Made by a program: the position numbers and the translations under genes. 64,000 nucleotides of DNA, taken from positions 248,001 to 312,000 of the forward strand of contig JAIXSE010000016.1 of assembly GCA_027484825.1 (NCBI GenBank), read 5' to 3'. This DNA comes from Rubrivivax sp. Lineage in GTDB: Bacteria; Pseudomonadota; Gammaproteobacteria; Burkholderiales; Burkholderiaceae_C. Shown here one piece after another: positions 8,406-17,655 of the stretch. Below the pieces are notes generated by a model. The model was not told the origin of the DNA. It ran no database searches and was given only the letters and a program-made list of their open reading frames with translations. Positions within the stretch are counted from its first letter, which is position 1. The number at the start of each line of letters is the position of its first letter.

Positions 8406-9887
8406 ATGAGTGGGGTTCTCAGCAAGGAAGGGATGGCACCTCCCAGCTATGACGATGGCGTGGTACGCGCCTTCGCTCTGGCTTCGGTGCTGTGGGGAGT
8501 GGTCGGCATGCTGGTGGGGGTGATCATCGCCGCCCAACTGACCTGGCCGGAGCTGAATTTCGGCATCCCCTGGTTGAGTTATGGCCGCCTGCGGCCGCTG
8601 CATACCAATGCAGTCATCTTCGCCTTTGGCGGCTGCGCCCTGATGGCCACCGCCTTCCACGTCGTCCAGCGCACCTGCCACACCCGGCTGTTTGCGCCCA
8701 AGCTGGCCTGGTTCACGTTCTGGGGCTGGCAAGCCGTCATCGTGCTGGCGGCCATCACCCTGCCGCTGGGCATCACCAGCGGCAAGGAATACGCCGAACT
8801 CGAATGGCCGATCGACATCCTGATCACCCTCGTGTGGGTCAGCTATGCCATCGTGTTCTTCGGCAGTGTCGGTATCCGCAAGGTGCGCCACATCTACGTG
8901 GCCAACTGGTTCTTCGGTGCCTTCATCATCGCCGTGGCCCTGCTGCACCTGGTCAACAGTGCCGAGATTCCGGTCAGCCTCACCAAGAGCTACTCCGCCT
9001 ACGCCGGCGTGCAGGACGCCATGGTCCAGTGGTGGTACGGCCATAACGCGGTCGGCTTCTTCCTGACCGCCGGCTTCCTGGGCATGATGTATTACTACAT
9101 CCCCAAGCAGGCCAACCGCCCGGTCTACAGCTACCGCCTGTCCATCGTCCACTTCTGGGCGCTGATCTTCACCTACATGTGGGCGGGCCCCCACCATCTG
9201 CACTACACCGCGCTGCCGGACTGGGCGCAGAGCGTGGGCATGCTGTTCTCGCTGGTGCTGCTGGCCCCGAGCTGGGGCGGCATGATCAACGGTGTCATGA
9301 CCCTGAGCGGCGCCTGGCACAAGCTGCGGGACGACCCCATCCTCAAGTTCCTGATCGTGGCTCTGTCCTTCTACGGCATGTCCACCTTCGAAGGTCCGAT
9401 GATGTCCATCAAGACGGTCAATGCCCTGTCGCACTACACCGACTGGACCATCGGCCACGTGCACAGCGGTGCGCTGGGCTGGGTGGGCCTGATCTCCATG
9501 GGCGCCCTGTACCACCTCATCCCGCGCATGTGGGGCCGCACCGCGATGTACTCCACCCGGGCCATCGAGCTGCACTTCTGGATCGCCACCGTGGGCATCG
9601 TGCTCTACATCGCCGCGATGTGGATCGCCGGTGTCATGCAGGGCCTGATGTGGCGCGCGGTCAATCCGGACGGCACGCTGGTCTACACCTTCGTTGAGAG
9701 CGTCAAGGCCACCTTCCCGTTCTACGTGGTGCGTCTGCTGGGCGGTCTGCTCTACCTGAGCGGCATGTGCCTGATGGCCTGGAACGTGGTGATGACGGTG
9801 CGGGTGGGCTCGGCCCGTCCGCAGCCGATCCCGTCGCTGAACGACGTGCCGGTGGGCGCCGTGCCGGCAGGCGCCGTGGCAGCCTGA
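8406..9887 (+). CDS. ccoN: cbb3-type cytochrome c oxidase subunit I
   Basis: A 493-residue polytopic membrane protein with the haem-copper oxidase ligand histidines: [54 protein letters not shown] and [13 protein letters not shown]. These hold low-spin haem b, high-spin haem b3 and CuB. CcoN reduces oxygen to water with high affinity and pumps protons. AAGGAG precedes the ATG. ccoO, ccoQ and ccoP follow closely, and a perfect FNR box lies upstream. Confidence 0.97.
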   Translation: MSGVLSKEGMAPPSYDDGVVRAFALASVLWGVVGMLVGVIIAAQLTWPELNFGIPWLSYGRLRPLHTNAVIFAFGGCALMATAFHVVQRTCHTRLFAPKLAWFTFWGWQAVIVLAAITLPLGITSGKEYAELEWPIDILITLVWVSYAIVFFGSVGIRKVRHIYVANWFFGAFIIAVALLHLVNSAEIPVSLTKSYSAYAGVQDAMVQWWYGHNAVGFFLTAGFLGMMYYYIPKQANRPVYSYRLSIVHFWALIFTYMWAGPHHLHYTALPDWAQSVGMLFSLVLLAPSWGGMINGVMTLSGAWHKLRDDPILKFLIVALSFYGMSTFEGPMMSIKTVNALSHYTDWTIGHVHSGALGWVGLISMGALYHLIPRMWGRTAMYSTRAIELHFWIATVGIVLYIAAMWIAGVMQGLMWRAVNPDGTLVYTFVESVKATFPFYVVRLLGGLLYLSGMCLMAWNVVMTVRVGSARPQPIPSLNDVPVGAVPAGAVAA

Positions 9888-9915
9888 TCCCCAAGCGCAG
9901 AACAAGGAGAAAGTC

Positions 9916-10542
9916 ATGGCACAAGCCCATGCGAAACCGGTGGGTCACGAACGCATCGAGACCAGCAACTTCCTGATGATCGTGCTGGTGCTGCTGACCG
10001 TGGTGGTCGGCGGCATCATCGAGATCGTCCCGCTCTTCTTCCAGCGCTCCACCACGCAGCCGCTGGAGAACCTCAAGCCCTACACCGCGCTGCAACTGGC
10101 CGGTCGGGACGTCTACATCCGCGAGGGCTGCTACAACTGCCACTCGCAGATGATCCGCCCGCTGCGGGCCGAGACGCTGCGCTACGGCCACTATTCGGTG
10201 GCCGGTGAGTCGGTCTACGACCACCCCTTCCAATGGGGCAGCAAGCGCACCGGTCCGGACCTGGCCCGTGTGGGCGGCAAGTACAGCGATGAATGGCATC
10301 GCCTGCACCTGAACAACCCGCGCGACCTGGTGCCCGAGTCCAACATGCCGGCCTACCCGTGGCTGACCACCGGCCAGGTGGACCCGGACGGCATGGCCCC
10401 GCGCATGCGGGCGCTGCGCACCGTCGGTGTCCCCTATACCGATGCCGAGATCGCCGCGGCGGCGGACGAAGTCAAGGGCAAGACCGAGATGGAAGCGGTC
10501 ATCGCCTACCTGCAGGTGCTGGGCACCGCGATGAAGCGTTGA
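9916..10542 (+). CDS. ccoO: cbb3-type cytochrome c oxidase subunit II (monohaem cytochrome c)
   Basis: A 208-residue protein with one N-terminal membrane anchor (about residues 18-39, [21 protein letters not shown]) and a periplasmic CxxCH haem site in [16 protein letters not shown] later Met in SNMPAYPWL is the probable axial ligand. It passes electrons from CcoP to CcoN. AAGGAG stands eight bases before the start, 28 bases after ccoN. Confidence 0.96.
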   Translation: MAQAHAKPVGHERIETSNFLMIVLVLLTVVVGGIIEIVPLFFQRSTTQPLENLKPYTALQLAGRDVYIREGCYNCHSQMIRPLRAETLRYGHYSVAGESVYDHPFQWGSKRTGPDLARVGGKYSDEWHRLHLNNPRDLVPESNMPAYPWLTTGQVDPDGMAPRMRALRTVGVPYTDAEIAAAADEVKGKTEMEAVIAYLQVLGTAMKR

Positions 10543-10552
10543 GGAGACGGTG

Positions 10553-10729
10553 ATGGACACGTTTGATCTCAACCTCGTCCGTGCAGCGGTGACGCTGCTG
10601 TCCTTCGTGATGTTCCTGGCCATCGTGGCCTGGGCCTACGCCAAGCGCAACAAACAAGAACTGCAGGCTCTGGCCCAGTTGCCCTTCCTGGGCGACGAGC
10701 AGATGCCGGAAGGAGTTCGACATGAGTGA
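10553..10729 (+). CDS. ccoQ: cbb3-type oxidase subunit CcoQ
   Basis: A 58-residue protein starting MDTFDLNLVRAAVTLLSF with one membrane helix and a charged tail beginning YAKRNKQELQ, the CcoQ/FixQ layout. It stabilises the oxidase complex. Its stop overlaps the ccoP start by eight bases (10722-10729). Confidence 0.9.
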   Translation: MDTFDLNLVRAAVTLLSFVMFLAIVAWAYAKRNKQELQALAQLPFLGDEQMPEGVRHE

Positions 10730-11702
10730 TTTCTTTTCGAATGGGTGGTCCGTTTTCATCATGGCCGGCACGATCGGCGGGCTGGTGTTCTGCGTCGCCC
10801 TCTTGATCATTGCCAGCCGGCGCCGTGTGATGGCCAAGGACGACACCACCGGCCACGTCTGGGACGAAGACATCCGGGAAATGAACAACCCACTGCCGCG
10901 CTGGTGGATGGGGCTGTTCGTGCTGACCATCATCATTGCCGGCATCTACCTGGCGCTCTACCCGGGCCTGGGCAGCTACGGCGGCACACTGGGCTGGACC
11001 AGCGAGCGTCAATACCAGGACGAGCAGGCCAAGGCGCAGGTCGCCATGCATCAGGTCTATGCCCGCTTCGAGACCATGCCGGTGGAAACACTGGCCCGTG
11101 ATCCGCAAGCGCAGGGCATCGGGGAGCGACTCTTCGCCAACAACTGTGCCCAGTGCCACGGCGCGGACGCCAAGGGCTCCAAGGGCTTCCCCAACCTGAC
11201 CGACAACGACTGGCTCTACGGCGGCGACCCCGCCACCATCATCCAGACCATCACCCAGGGCCGCCAGGGCATGATGCCCCCGATGGCCGCTGCGGTGGGC
11301 AGTCCGGACGATGTGCGCAACCTGGCCAACTACGTGCTGAGCCTGTCGGGCAGCCCGCACAACTCGATTGCAGCGGCGCTGGGCAAGCCCAAGTTCTCGG
11401 CCTGCGCGGCCTGTCACGGTGCGGACGGCAAGGGCAACCAGGCTCTGGGTGCTCCCAACCTGACCGACAAGATCTGGCTGCACGGCTGGGGTGAGAACGC
11501 CATCGTGGCCATGGTCAACAACGGCAAGCACAACGTCATGCCCGAGCATGCGTCGCGGCTGAGCGCGGACCAGATCCGGGTGCTGGCGGCCTATGTCTGG
11601 GGCAAGTCGCACAGCGCGTCGGTCTCGGCGGACGCCTCTGGCAGTGGCAGCGTCAGTGTCAGCAGCGCAGGCACCACGGTGTCGGCAGCGCTCAAGCCGT
11701 GA
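10722..11702 (+). CDS. ccoP: cbb3-type cytochrome c oxidase subunit III (dihaem)
   Basis: A 326-residue protein with two N-terminal hydrophobic segments and two c-type haem sites, NNCAQCHGADAKG and SACAACHGADGKG, each followed by a Met-containing segment. It takes electrons from soluble cytochrome c and hands them to CcoO. The C-terminal tail is Ser/Ala-rich and low in complexity (about residues 302-326). GGAAGGAG lies just upstream of the ATG. Confidence 0.96.
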   Translation: MSDFFSNGWSVFIMAGTIGGLVFCVALLIIASRRRVMAKDDTTGHVWDEDIREMNNPLPRWWMGLFVLTIIIAGIYLALYPGLGSYGGTLGWTSERQYQDEQAKAQVAMHQVYARFETMPVETLARDPQAQGIGERLFANNCAQCHGADAKGSKGFPNLTDNDWLYGGDPATIIQTITQGRQGMMPPMAAAVGSPDDVRNLANYVLSLSGSPHNSIAAALGKPKFSACAACHGADGKGNQALGAPNLTDKIWLHGWGENAIVAMVNNGKHNVMPEHASRLSADQIRVLAAYVWGKSHSASVSADASGSGSVSVSSAGTTVSAALKP

Positions 11703-11809
11703 TCCCGCTGGCGCGACGTCCCCGGCCCTGCGCCGCGCGTGCAGGTCCGGGTGTCGCGCAGCGGGGATGAAGTCGTCCTCAAGCAGTAAGAAGTCAAGCG
11801 ACCGTCCCC

Positions 11810-13246
11810 ATGAACAAACCGCTCGCGGAACCTGAGCTCAAGACGGTGTCGCTTTATGCGGCGCAGCCCAAGATCTATCCCCGCGCCGTGCACGGCTGGT
11901 TCGCCGTCTGGCGCTGGGCCCTGGTGTTCCTCACCCAGGCGGTGTTCTACGGGATGCCCTGGTGGAACTGGAACGGTCGTCAGGCCGTGCTGTTCGACCT
12001 GGAAGCCCGGCGCTTCTTCATCTTTGACCTGGTCCTGTACCCGCAGGACCTGGTCTATCTGACCGCGCTGCTGCTGATCTCGGCCTACGCGCTGTTCCTG
12101 TTCACTGCGGTGGCTGGACGCCTGTGGTGCGGCTATGCCTGCCCGCAGACCGTCTACACCGAAATCTTCCTCTGGATCGAGCGCCACACCGAAGGGGACC
12201 GCGGCGCCCGCATCCGCCTGGACCGCTCCGACCTGAGTGTCGAGAAGGTGCTGCGCAAGTCCGCCAAGCATGGCGGCTGGCTGGCCGTGTCGCTCTGGAC
12301 CGGTTTCACCTTCGTCGGCTACTTCACGCCCATCCGCACCCTGGGCGACGCCACGTTGCACGGCCTGCTGGGCGGCTGGCAGACCTTCTGGATCCTGTTC
12401 TATTCGCTGGCCACTTACGGCAATGCGGGCTTTCTGCGGGAGCAGGTCTGCAAGTACATGTGTCCTTATGCGCGCTTTCAGAGCGCCATGTTCGACAAGG
12501 ACACGCTGGTCATCAGCTACGACCCGGCCCGCGGCGAACCGCGCGGCCCGCGTTCCAAGAAGCTGGGCATTGCCGATCTGTCGTCCGCCAATGTGGGCAA
12601 CTGCGTGGATTGCAAGCAGTGCGTGCAGGTCTGCCCCACCGGCATCGACATCCGCAACGGCCTGCAATATGAATGCATCGGCTGCGCGGCCTGCATCGAC
12701 GCCTGCAATGGCGTGATGGACAGTTTCGACTATCCGCGCGGCCTCATCCGCTATGCCACACAGAACGGCATGCAAAAGGGCTGGGACAGCGTGCAGCAAT
12801 GGCGCCGCGTGTTCCGTCCTCGCGTGATGATCTATTCCGTCATCCTCTGGCTGCTCGCCGCCGCCATGGTCTGGAGCCTGGTCACCCGGTTGCCGTTCCG
12901 GGCCGACGTGGTGCGCGACCGGGCATCGCTGGCGCGTCAGGTGGAGGACGGCTACGTGGAGAACGTCTACCGCCTGCAGCTGATGAATGCCAGCGGCGAC
13001 ACCCTGCGCCTGCAACTGGACGTCAGCGGTCTGGACACGGCGGCCTTCAGCAATGCACCCGGCGTGCAGACGCTCGCCCCGGCCGAGGCCCGCTGGGTGA
13101 CCGTGGCCCTGCGGGTGCCGCCGGAGACCGCGGGCCAGTTGAGCGCCGGTGCGCATCCCATGCAATTCCGCATCCAGCAGGTGCTGCCCGACGGCGCACC
13201 GGGCCGGGTGCTGGTCGAGAAGTCGACCTTCGTCATTCCCCGTTGA
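11810..13246 (+). CDS. ccoG: Cytochrome c oxidase accessory protein CcoG (RdxA/FixG family)
   Basis: A 478-residue membrane iron-sulfur protein. Several helices come first, with a WCGYACPQTVYTE motif, then two ferredoxin-like cysteine clusters (NCVDCKQCVQVCP and CIGCAACIDACN), a further helix near VILWLLAAAMVWSLV, and an immunoglobulin-like periplasmic domain. CcoG is implicated in reducing copper for the cbb3 active site. It follows ccoP after 107 bases in which I see no other gene. Confidence 0.94.
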   Translation: MNKPLAEPELKTVSLYAAQPKIYPRAVHGWFAVWRWALVFLTQAVFYGMPWWNWNGRQAVLFDLEARRFFIFDLVLYPQDLVYLTALLLISAYALFLFTAVAGRLWCGYACPQTVYTEIFLWIERHTEGDRGARIRLDRSDLSVEKVLRKSAKHGGWLAVSLWTGFTFVGYFTPIRTLGDATLHGLLGGWQTFWILFYSLATYGNAGFLREQVCKYMCPYARFQSAMFDKDTLVISYDPARGEPRGPRSKKLGIADLSSANVGNCVDCKQCVQVCPTGIDIRNGLQYECIGCAACIDACNGVMDSFDYPRGLIRYATQNGMQKGWDSVQQWRRVFRPRVMIYSVILWLLAAAMVWSLVTRLPFRADVVRDRASLARQVEDGYVENVYRLQLMNASGDTLRLQLDVSGLDTAAFSNAPGVQTLAPAEARWVTVALRVPPETAGQLSAGAHPMQFRIQQVLPDGAPGRVLVEKSTFVIPR

Positions 13247-13257
13247 AGGAGCCCCTC

Positions 13258-13695
13258 ATGGCCTATGCCGCCCCTGTTGTGTCCGCCGGCTCCACCGCCC
13301 GCGCAACTGCCCATTCAGCTGCCCATTCAACGACCCCGACCGACGCCGGCATGGCCGCGCCCAGCGGCCCCTGGTGGCGCCACCCGATGATGTGGCTGGT
13401 GGTGGGCGGGCCTTCCTTGGTGGTGGTGGCCAGCTTCATCACGCTGACCCTGGCCATCCGTCATGCGGACCCGGTGGTGGCGCACGGGAATCAGTCGGGC
13501 ACCGCGCATGTGTCGGCGGAAGACGCCGGCACGGAGGACGGCGCACGCAGCGGTGCGGCCGCACCGGGAGCGGGATTGGCGGCAACCCGTCAGACGGGCC
13601 AGAGCGCCGGTGACGGCTCGGACGTGACCGACCCGGCCCTTCAGCCGGCCATGCGGGCCCGCAACCACGCCGCAACAGGCGGCAAGGAGCATTGA
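13258..13695 (+). CDS. FixH-like small membrane protein of the cco cluster
   Basis: A 145-residue protein with one strong membrane helix preceded by WWRHPMMWLVVGGPSLVVVASF, as in small FixH-like proteins found after ccoG in Burkholderiales. The rest is a low-complexity Ala/Gly/Thr-rich tail, and the conserved C-terminal core of true FixH is not recognisable. AAGGAG precedes the ATG, 11 bases after ccoG. A role in oxidase assembly is inferred from position only. Confidence 0.6.
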   Translation: MAYAAPVVSAGSTARATAHSAAHSTTPTDAGMAAPSGPWWRHPMMWLVVGGPSLVVVASFITLTLAIRHADPVVAHGNQSGTAHVSAEDAGTEDGARSGAAAPGAGLAATRQTGQSAGDGSDVTDPALQPAMRARNHAATGGKEH

Positions 13696-13696
13696 G

Positions 13697-15253
13697 ATGA
13701 ACATCGTCATTGCACCTGCAGGCGCAGCCACTGGCACGCGTGCCTGTGGCGACAGCGTCTGCACGAATCGATGCGGTTGTAGTGGCCATGACCATGACCA
13801 CGCCCACGACCACGGTCATGCTCAAGCTGAACATGCGGACCATGGGCATGCGTCCCGCAGCCTGGTGGACGCCGATATGCTGCGCCGCTTCGACGTGGCC
13901 GGCCCGCGCTACACCTCCTATCCCACGGCCGACCGCTTCTCCGATGAATACAACGACAGCGGCTTGATCCAGGCGCTGCGCGAGCGTGCGATGTCGGAGC
14001 GTCGCGAGGAACCCGTCTCGCTGTATGTGCACATTCCGTTCTGTGAATCGGTCTGCTATTACTGCGCTTGCAACAAGGTCATCACCAAGCATCATGACCG
14101 CGGCGCGCCGTATCTGGAGCAGCTCAAGCGCGAGCTGGCACTGCTGGCCGAGCATCTGCCGGCCGACACCCCAGCCAGTCAGTTGCACCTGGGCGGCGGG
14201 TCTCCCACCTTCCTGTCCGACGACGAAATCGGCCGCTTGATGGAGCTGCTGCGCAGCCAGTTCGAGCTGACCGAGGATGCCGAGGTCTCCATCGAGGTGG
14301 ACCCGCGGACCGTGGACGCCACGCGTCTGGCCGCCTTGCGCCAGATGGGCTTCAACCGGCTGAGCTTCGGCATTCAGGACTTCGACCCGGACGTGCAACG
14401 GGCGGTGCATCGAGAGCAGTCTTACGACAGCGTGGCCGCGCTGATGGCCACTGCGCGGGCGCTGGGCTTCCAGTCCATCAATGCCGACCTCATCTACGGC
14501 TTGCCCAAGCAGACTGCGGCGTCGTTTGCCCGGACCATTGCCCAGGTGTCTGAACTGCGCCCGGACCGCATCGCCCTGTATGGCTACGCCCACCTGCCGG
14601 AGCGCTTCAAGCCGCAACGCCGCATCGACAGTGAGGCCCTGCCCACCGCAGGCGACAAGCTGCAGATGCTGTCCCACGCGCTGAGCGGCCTGCTGGCTGA
14701 GGGCTACAGCTACATCGGCATGGACCACTTCGCGCTGCCCGACGACTCGCTGGCCGTGGCCAAGCGGGAAGGGCGGCTGCAGCGCAATTTCCAGGGCTAC
14801 AGCACCCAGCCGGACCGGGACCTGATTGCCCTGGGCGTGTCGTCGATTTCCCGCATTGGCGCCCACTATTCGCAAAATGCCAAGGACCTCAGCGCATATG
14901 AAGAAGCGCTGGCGAAGGGACGTCTGCCGGTGGAGCGTGGCCTGACGCTGGACAGCAATGACCTGCGCCGGCGCGAGATCATCATGACGCTGATGTGCCA
15001 GGGGCGGCTGGACATGCGCAGCTTCGAGCGTCTGCATGATTTGTCGTTCGCGCAGGAATACCAGGGCGAGCTGGAACGGCTGGTCCAGTTGCAAAGCGAT
15101 GGACTGGTGACCGTGTCGGACCACCTGATCGAGGTCACTCCGCTGGGCTGGTACTTCGTCCGCGCCGTGGCCATGGTCTTTGACCAGTATTTCCGGCGCC
15201 CGCGTGCGGTGCAGCCGGAGGCCGCACCCGTGCGCTTCTCGCGCATTTTGTAA
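13697..15253 (+). CDS. hemN: Oxygen-independent coproporphyrinogen III oxidase
   Basis: A 518-residue radical SAM enzyme with the cluster motif in YVHIPFCESVCYYCACNK, the glycine motif HLGGGSPTFL and IYGLPKQT. It converts coproporphyrinogen III to protoporphyrinogen IX without oxygen, matching the low-oxygen use of the cbb3 oxidase. It starts two bases after the preceding stop, so it is in the cco transcript. The first 55 residues contain a Cys/His-rich stretch (CGCSGHDHDHAHDHGHAQAEH), an unusual possible metal-binding leader before the normal HemN start at about RRFDVAGPRYTSYPTADRF. Confidence 0.95.
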   Translation: MNIVIAPAGAATGTRACGDSVCTNRCGCSGHDHDHAHDHGHAQAEHADHGHASRSLVDADMLRRFDVAGPRYTSYPTADRFSDEYNDSGLIQALRERAMSERREEPVSLYVHIPFCESVCYYCACNKVITKHHDRGAPYLEQLKRELALLAEHLPADTPASQLHLGGGSPTFLSDDEIGRLMELLRSQFELTEDAEVSIEVDPRTVDATRLAALRQMGFNRLSFGIQDFDPDVQRAVHREQSYDSVAALMATARALGFQSINADLIYGLPKQTAASFARTIAQVSELRPDRIALYGYAHLPERFKPQRRIDSEALPTAGDKLQMLSHALSGLLAEGYSYIGMDHFALPDDSLAVAKREGRLQRNFQGYSTQPDRDLIALGVSSISRIGAHYSQNAKDLSAYEEALAKGRLPVERGLTLDSNDLRRREIIMTLMCQGRLDMRSFERLHDLSFAQEYQGELERLVQLQSDGLVTVSDHLIEVTPLGWYFVRAVAMVFDQYFRRPRAVQPEAAPVRFSRIL

Positions 15254-15268
15254 TCCCCGGGCGGCGCG

Positions 15269-16138
15269 ATGCTGGAACTGGCACTCATGGGCTCCGCCTT
15301 CCTGATGGGGATGGCGGGGAGCGTGCATTGCGTGTCCATGTGTGCGGCGCCCTGTGCGGCGGTGACCGGCGGGGCAGGGCGGTCGTCGGTGGCCTTCCAG
15401 GTCGGCCGTCTGACGAGTTATTCAGCCGCCGGCGCGGTGGCGGCGTCCAGCATCGGGCTGCTGTGGCAGTGGGAGCAGGCTGCGGCATGGCTGCGGCCGC
15501 TGTGGCTGGCTCTGCACCTGGCGGTGCTGACGCTGGGGCTGTGGCTGCTGTGGCGCGGCGAACAACCGCTCTGGATGCAGCGCCGCTGGGGGCGGACGCC
15601 GTCCGTGCTGCAGGCGGGGGACGCTGCAGACGCTGACGGGCGTACGGTTGGAAGCCTCTCTGGACGGTCGGACGGGTGGTCCGCCAAGGCTGCTGGCAGT
15701 GACGCTGGGAGTGGCACTGGGAGTCGCGCTGGCGTACGGGCCATGCTGGCAGGCCTGGCCTGGGTCGCCTGGCCTTGTGGCCTCCTGCAGTCCGCCTTGC
15801 TGGTGGCCGCCCTGGCCACCGGCCCGCTGACCGGGGCGCTGGTGATGTCGGCGTTCGCCATTGGATCGTCCCCTGGCCTGTGGGCCGGGCCGTGGCTGCT
15901 GCGGCGACTGGCGCAGACCCGGGCTGGATCGCCGGACGGATTGCCGAACGTCTCGGTGATCCGATGGGGAGGCCGGGCGCCGGCCATGGCGGGCGGGCCG
16001 ACGCTGGTGGCCGAGGTGGCATCCGGTGCGGCGGGCCTGCGCTGGGCGACCCGGCTGTCGGGTTTTTTGCTGAGCGCGGCGGCCCTGTGGGCCCTGGGGC
16101 ACGGGCTCTGGGTCCAGATTCGCGCGTATTGCGGTTAG
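15269..16138 (+). CDS. Sulfite exporter TauE/SafE-family (UreH-like) membrane protein
   Basis: A 289-residue protein with about six hydrophobic segments and the family start MGSAFLMGMAGSVHCVSMCAAPC, followed by a second half resembling the first (RAMLAGLAWVAWPCGLLQSALLVAAL). The Cys pairs in both halves suit the CcdA/UreH-like branch, whose members handle thiols or metals. In Burkholderiales such a gene often sits beside hemN. A low-complexity Gly/Ser-rich linker (about residues 110-150) joins the halves. The substrate is unknown. Confidence 0.75.
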   Translation: MLELALMGSAFLMGMAGSVHCVSMCAAPCAAVTGGAGRSSVAFQVGRLTSYSAAGAVAASSIGLLWQWEQAAAWLRPLWLALHLAVLTLGLWLLWRGEQPLWMQRRWGRTPSVLQAGDAADADGRTVGSLSGRSDGWSAKAAGSDAGSGTGSRAGVRAMLAGLAWVAWPCGLLQSALLVAALATGPLTGALVMSAFAIGSSPGLWAGPWLLRRLAQTRAGSPDGLPNVSVIRWGGRAPAMAGGPTLVAEVASGAAGLRWATRLSGFLLSAAALWALGHGLWVQIRAYCG

Positions 16139-16234
16139 GGCCATCGGACGGAAGCGGCAGCGGGCCCGGCTGCTGTCATAGAATCGGCGCTTCCGGTTAA
16201 TCACCCCCACCACGCGATTCGCGGAGACGACTCC

Positions 16235-17488
16235 ATGTACCAGCACATCAAGGTGCCCGAGGGCGGGCAGAAGATTACGGTCAACGCCGACTTCTCGCTC
16301 AACGTTCCCAACAACCCCATCATCCCCTTCATCGAGGGTGACGGCACCGGTTTTGACATCACCCCCGTGATGATCAAGGTGGTGGACGCAGCCGTGGCCA
16401 AGGCCTACGGCGGCGCCAAGAAGATCCACTGGATGGAAATCTATGCCGGTGAGAAGTCGACCAAGGTCTACGGACCGGACGTCTGGCTGCCGGAAGAGAC
16501 CCTGAAGGTCCTGAAGGACTACGTGGTCTCGATCAAGGGCCCGCTGACGACGCCCGTGGGCGGCGGCATCCGTTCGCTGAACGTGGCCCTGCGCCAGGAA
16601 CTGGACCTGTACGTCTGCCTGCGCCCGGTGCGCTGGTTCAACGGCGTGCCTTCTCCGGTCAAGGAACCCGAGAAGACCGACATGGTCATCTTCCGTGAGA
16701 ACTCGGAAGACATCTACGCCGGCATCGAATTCGAAGCCGAGTCGGACAAGGCCAAGAAGCTGATCAAGTTCCTGCAGGAAGAGTTCGGCGTCAAGAAGAT
16801 CCGTTTCCCGGAAACGTCGGGCATTGGCGTGAAGCCGGTGTCGCGCGAGGGCACGGAGCGTCTGGTGCGCAAGGCCCTGCAATACGCCATCGACAATGAC
16901 AAGCCCAGCGTGACCATCGTGCACAAGGGCAACATCATGAAGTACACCGAAGGTGGCTTCCGTGACTGGGCCTACGCCCTGGCCCAGAAGGAATTCGGCG
17001 CTGAGCTGATCGACGGCGGCCCGTGGTGCAAGTTCAAGAACCCGAAGACCGGCAAGGACATCGTGGTGAAGGACAGCATCGCTGACGCGTTCCTGCAGCA
17101 GATCCTGCTGCGCCCTGCCGAGTACTCGGTGGTGGCCACGCTGAACCTGAACGGCGACTACATCTCCGACGCTCTGGCCGCACAGGTCGGCGGCATCGGC
17201 ATCGCCCCGGGTGCGAACCTGAGCGACTCAGTCGCCATGTTCGAAGCCACCCACGGCACGGCACCGAAGTACGCTGGCAAGGACTATGTGAACCCCGGTT
17301 CCGAGATCCTGTCGGCTGAAATGATGCTGCGCCACATGGGCTGGACGGAAGCGGCGGACCTGATCATCTCGTCGATCGAGAAGGCCATCCTGTCGAAGAA
17401 GGTCACCTATGACTTCGCCCGCCTGCTGGACGGCGCCACGCAAGTGTCGTGCTCTGGCTTTGGGCAGGTGATGATCGAGAATATGTGA
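16235..17488 (+). CDS. icd: NADP-dependent isocitrate dehydrogenase
   Basis: A 417-residue protein with the icd signatures [47 protein letters not shown], the catalytic-region [14 protein letters not shown] and the cofactor segment [19 protein letters not shown]. It oxidises isocitrate to 2-oxoglutarate in the TCA cycle. TAGAAT at 16179-16184 is a plausible -10. The final codons and stop lie within the phage attachment core, so the last residues (IENM) and the terminator are supplied by the prophage. Confidence 0.97.
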   Translation: MYQHIKVPEGGQKITVNADFSLNVPNNPIIPFIEGDGTGFDITPVMIKVVDAAVAKAYGGAKKIHWMEIYAGEKSTKVYGPDVWLPEETLKVLKDYVVSIKGPLTTPVGGGIRSLNVALRQELDLYVCLRPVRWFNGVPSPVKEPEKTDMVIFRENSEDIYAGIEFEAESDKAKKLIKFLQEEFGVKKIRFPETSGIGVKPVSREGTERLVRKALQYAIDNDKPSVTIVHKGNIMKYTEGGFRDWAYALAQKEFGAELIDGGPWCKFKNPKTGKDIVVKDSIADAFLQQILLRPAEYSVVATLNLNGDYISDALAAQVGGIGIAPGANLSDSVAMFEATHGTAPKYAGKDYVNPGSEILSAEMMLRHMGWTEAADLIISSIEKAILSKKVTYDFARLLDGATQVSCSGFGQVMIENM

Positions 17489-17491
17489 GCA
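17469..17491 (+). repeat. attL core of the prophage
   Basis: This 23-bp sequence covers the last icd codons and stop (GAG AAT ATG TGA) and is repeated exactly at 56582-56604. Use of the icd 3' end as attB is established for several phages and islands. Confidence 0.93.
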
Positions 17492-17522
17492 TGTCGCCGG
17501 GTGTTTCCCGGCGTCTGATATG

Positions 17523-17557
17523 AAGCCCCGCCTCCTCTGGAGAGCGGGGCTTTTTTG
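17523..17557 (+). terminator. Phage-supplied terminator for icd
   Basis: A 9-bp stem (AAGCCCCGC / GCGGGGCTT) followed by a T run, downstream of the attL core. Confidence 0.88.
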
Positions 17558-17597
17558 TCGCCTGTAGTCGCCTGCGAACGCCCTGCATCGCCGCCCG

Positions 17598-17640
17598 TTG
17601 ATGCCACAATCGCTGCCACGGTTTCAGCCCGTGGCATCAA
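17598..17640. promoter_or_regulatory. Integrase arm-type sites at the left end, nested inverted repeats
   Basis: TTGATGCCAC (17598-17607) and GTGGCATCAA (17631-17640) form a 10-bp inverted repeat, with TGCCACGG / CCGTGGCA nested inside. The unit TGATGCCACGG is present inverted at 17629-17639 and twice directly near the right end (56501, 56513). This distribution fits integrase arm-type binding sites and possibly int autoregulation. Confidence 0.7.
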
Positions 17641-17655
17641 ACGCAGGGAGAGCGA

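Noticed and set aside
8403-9917. A 504-codon minus-strand frame opposite ccoN
   Set aside because: Its His/Asp/Gly-rich composition is typical of antisense frames; ccoN is certain.
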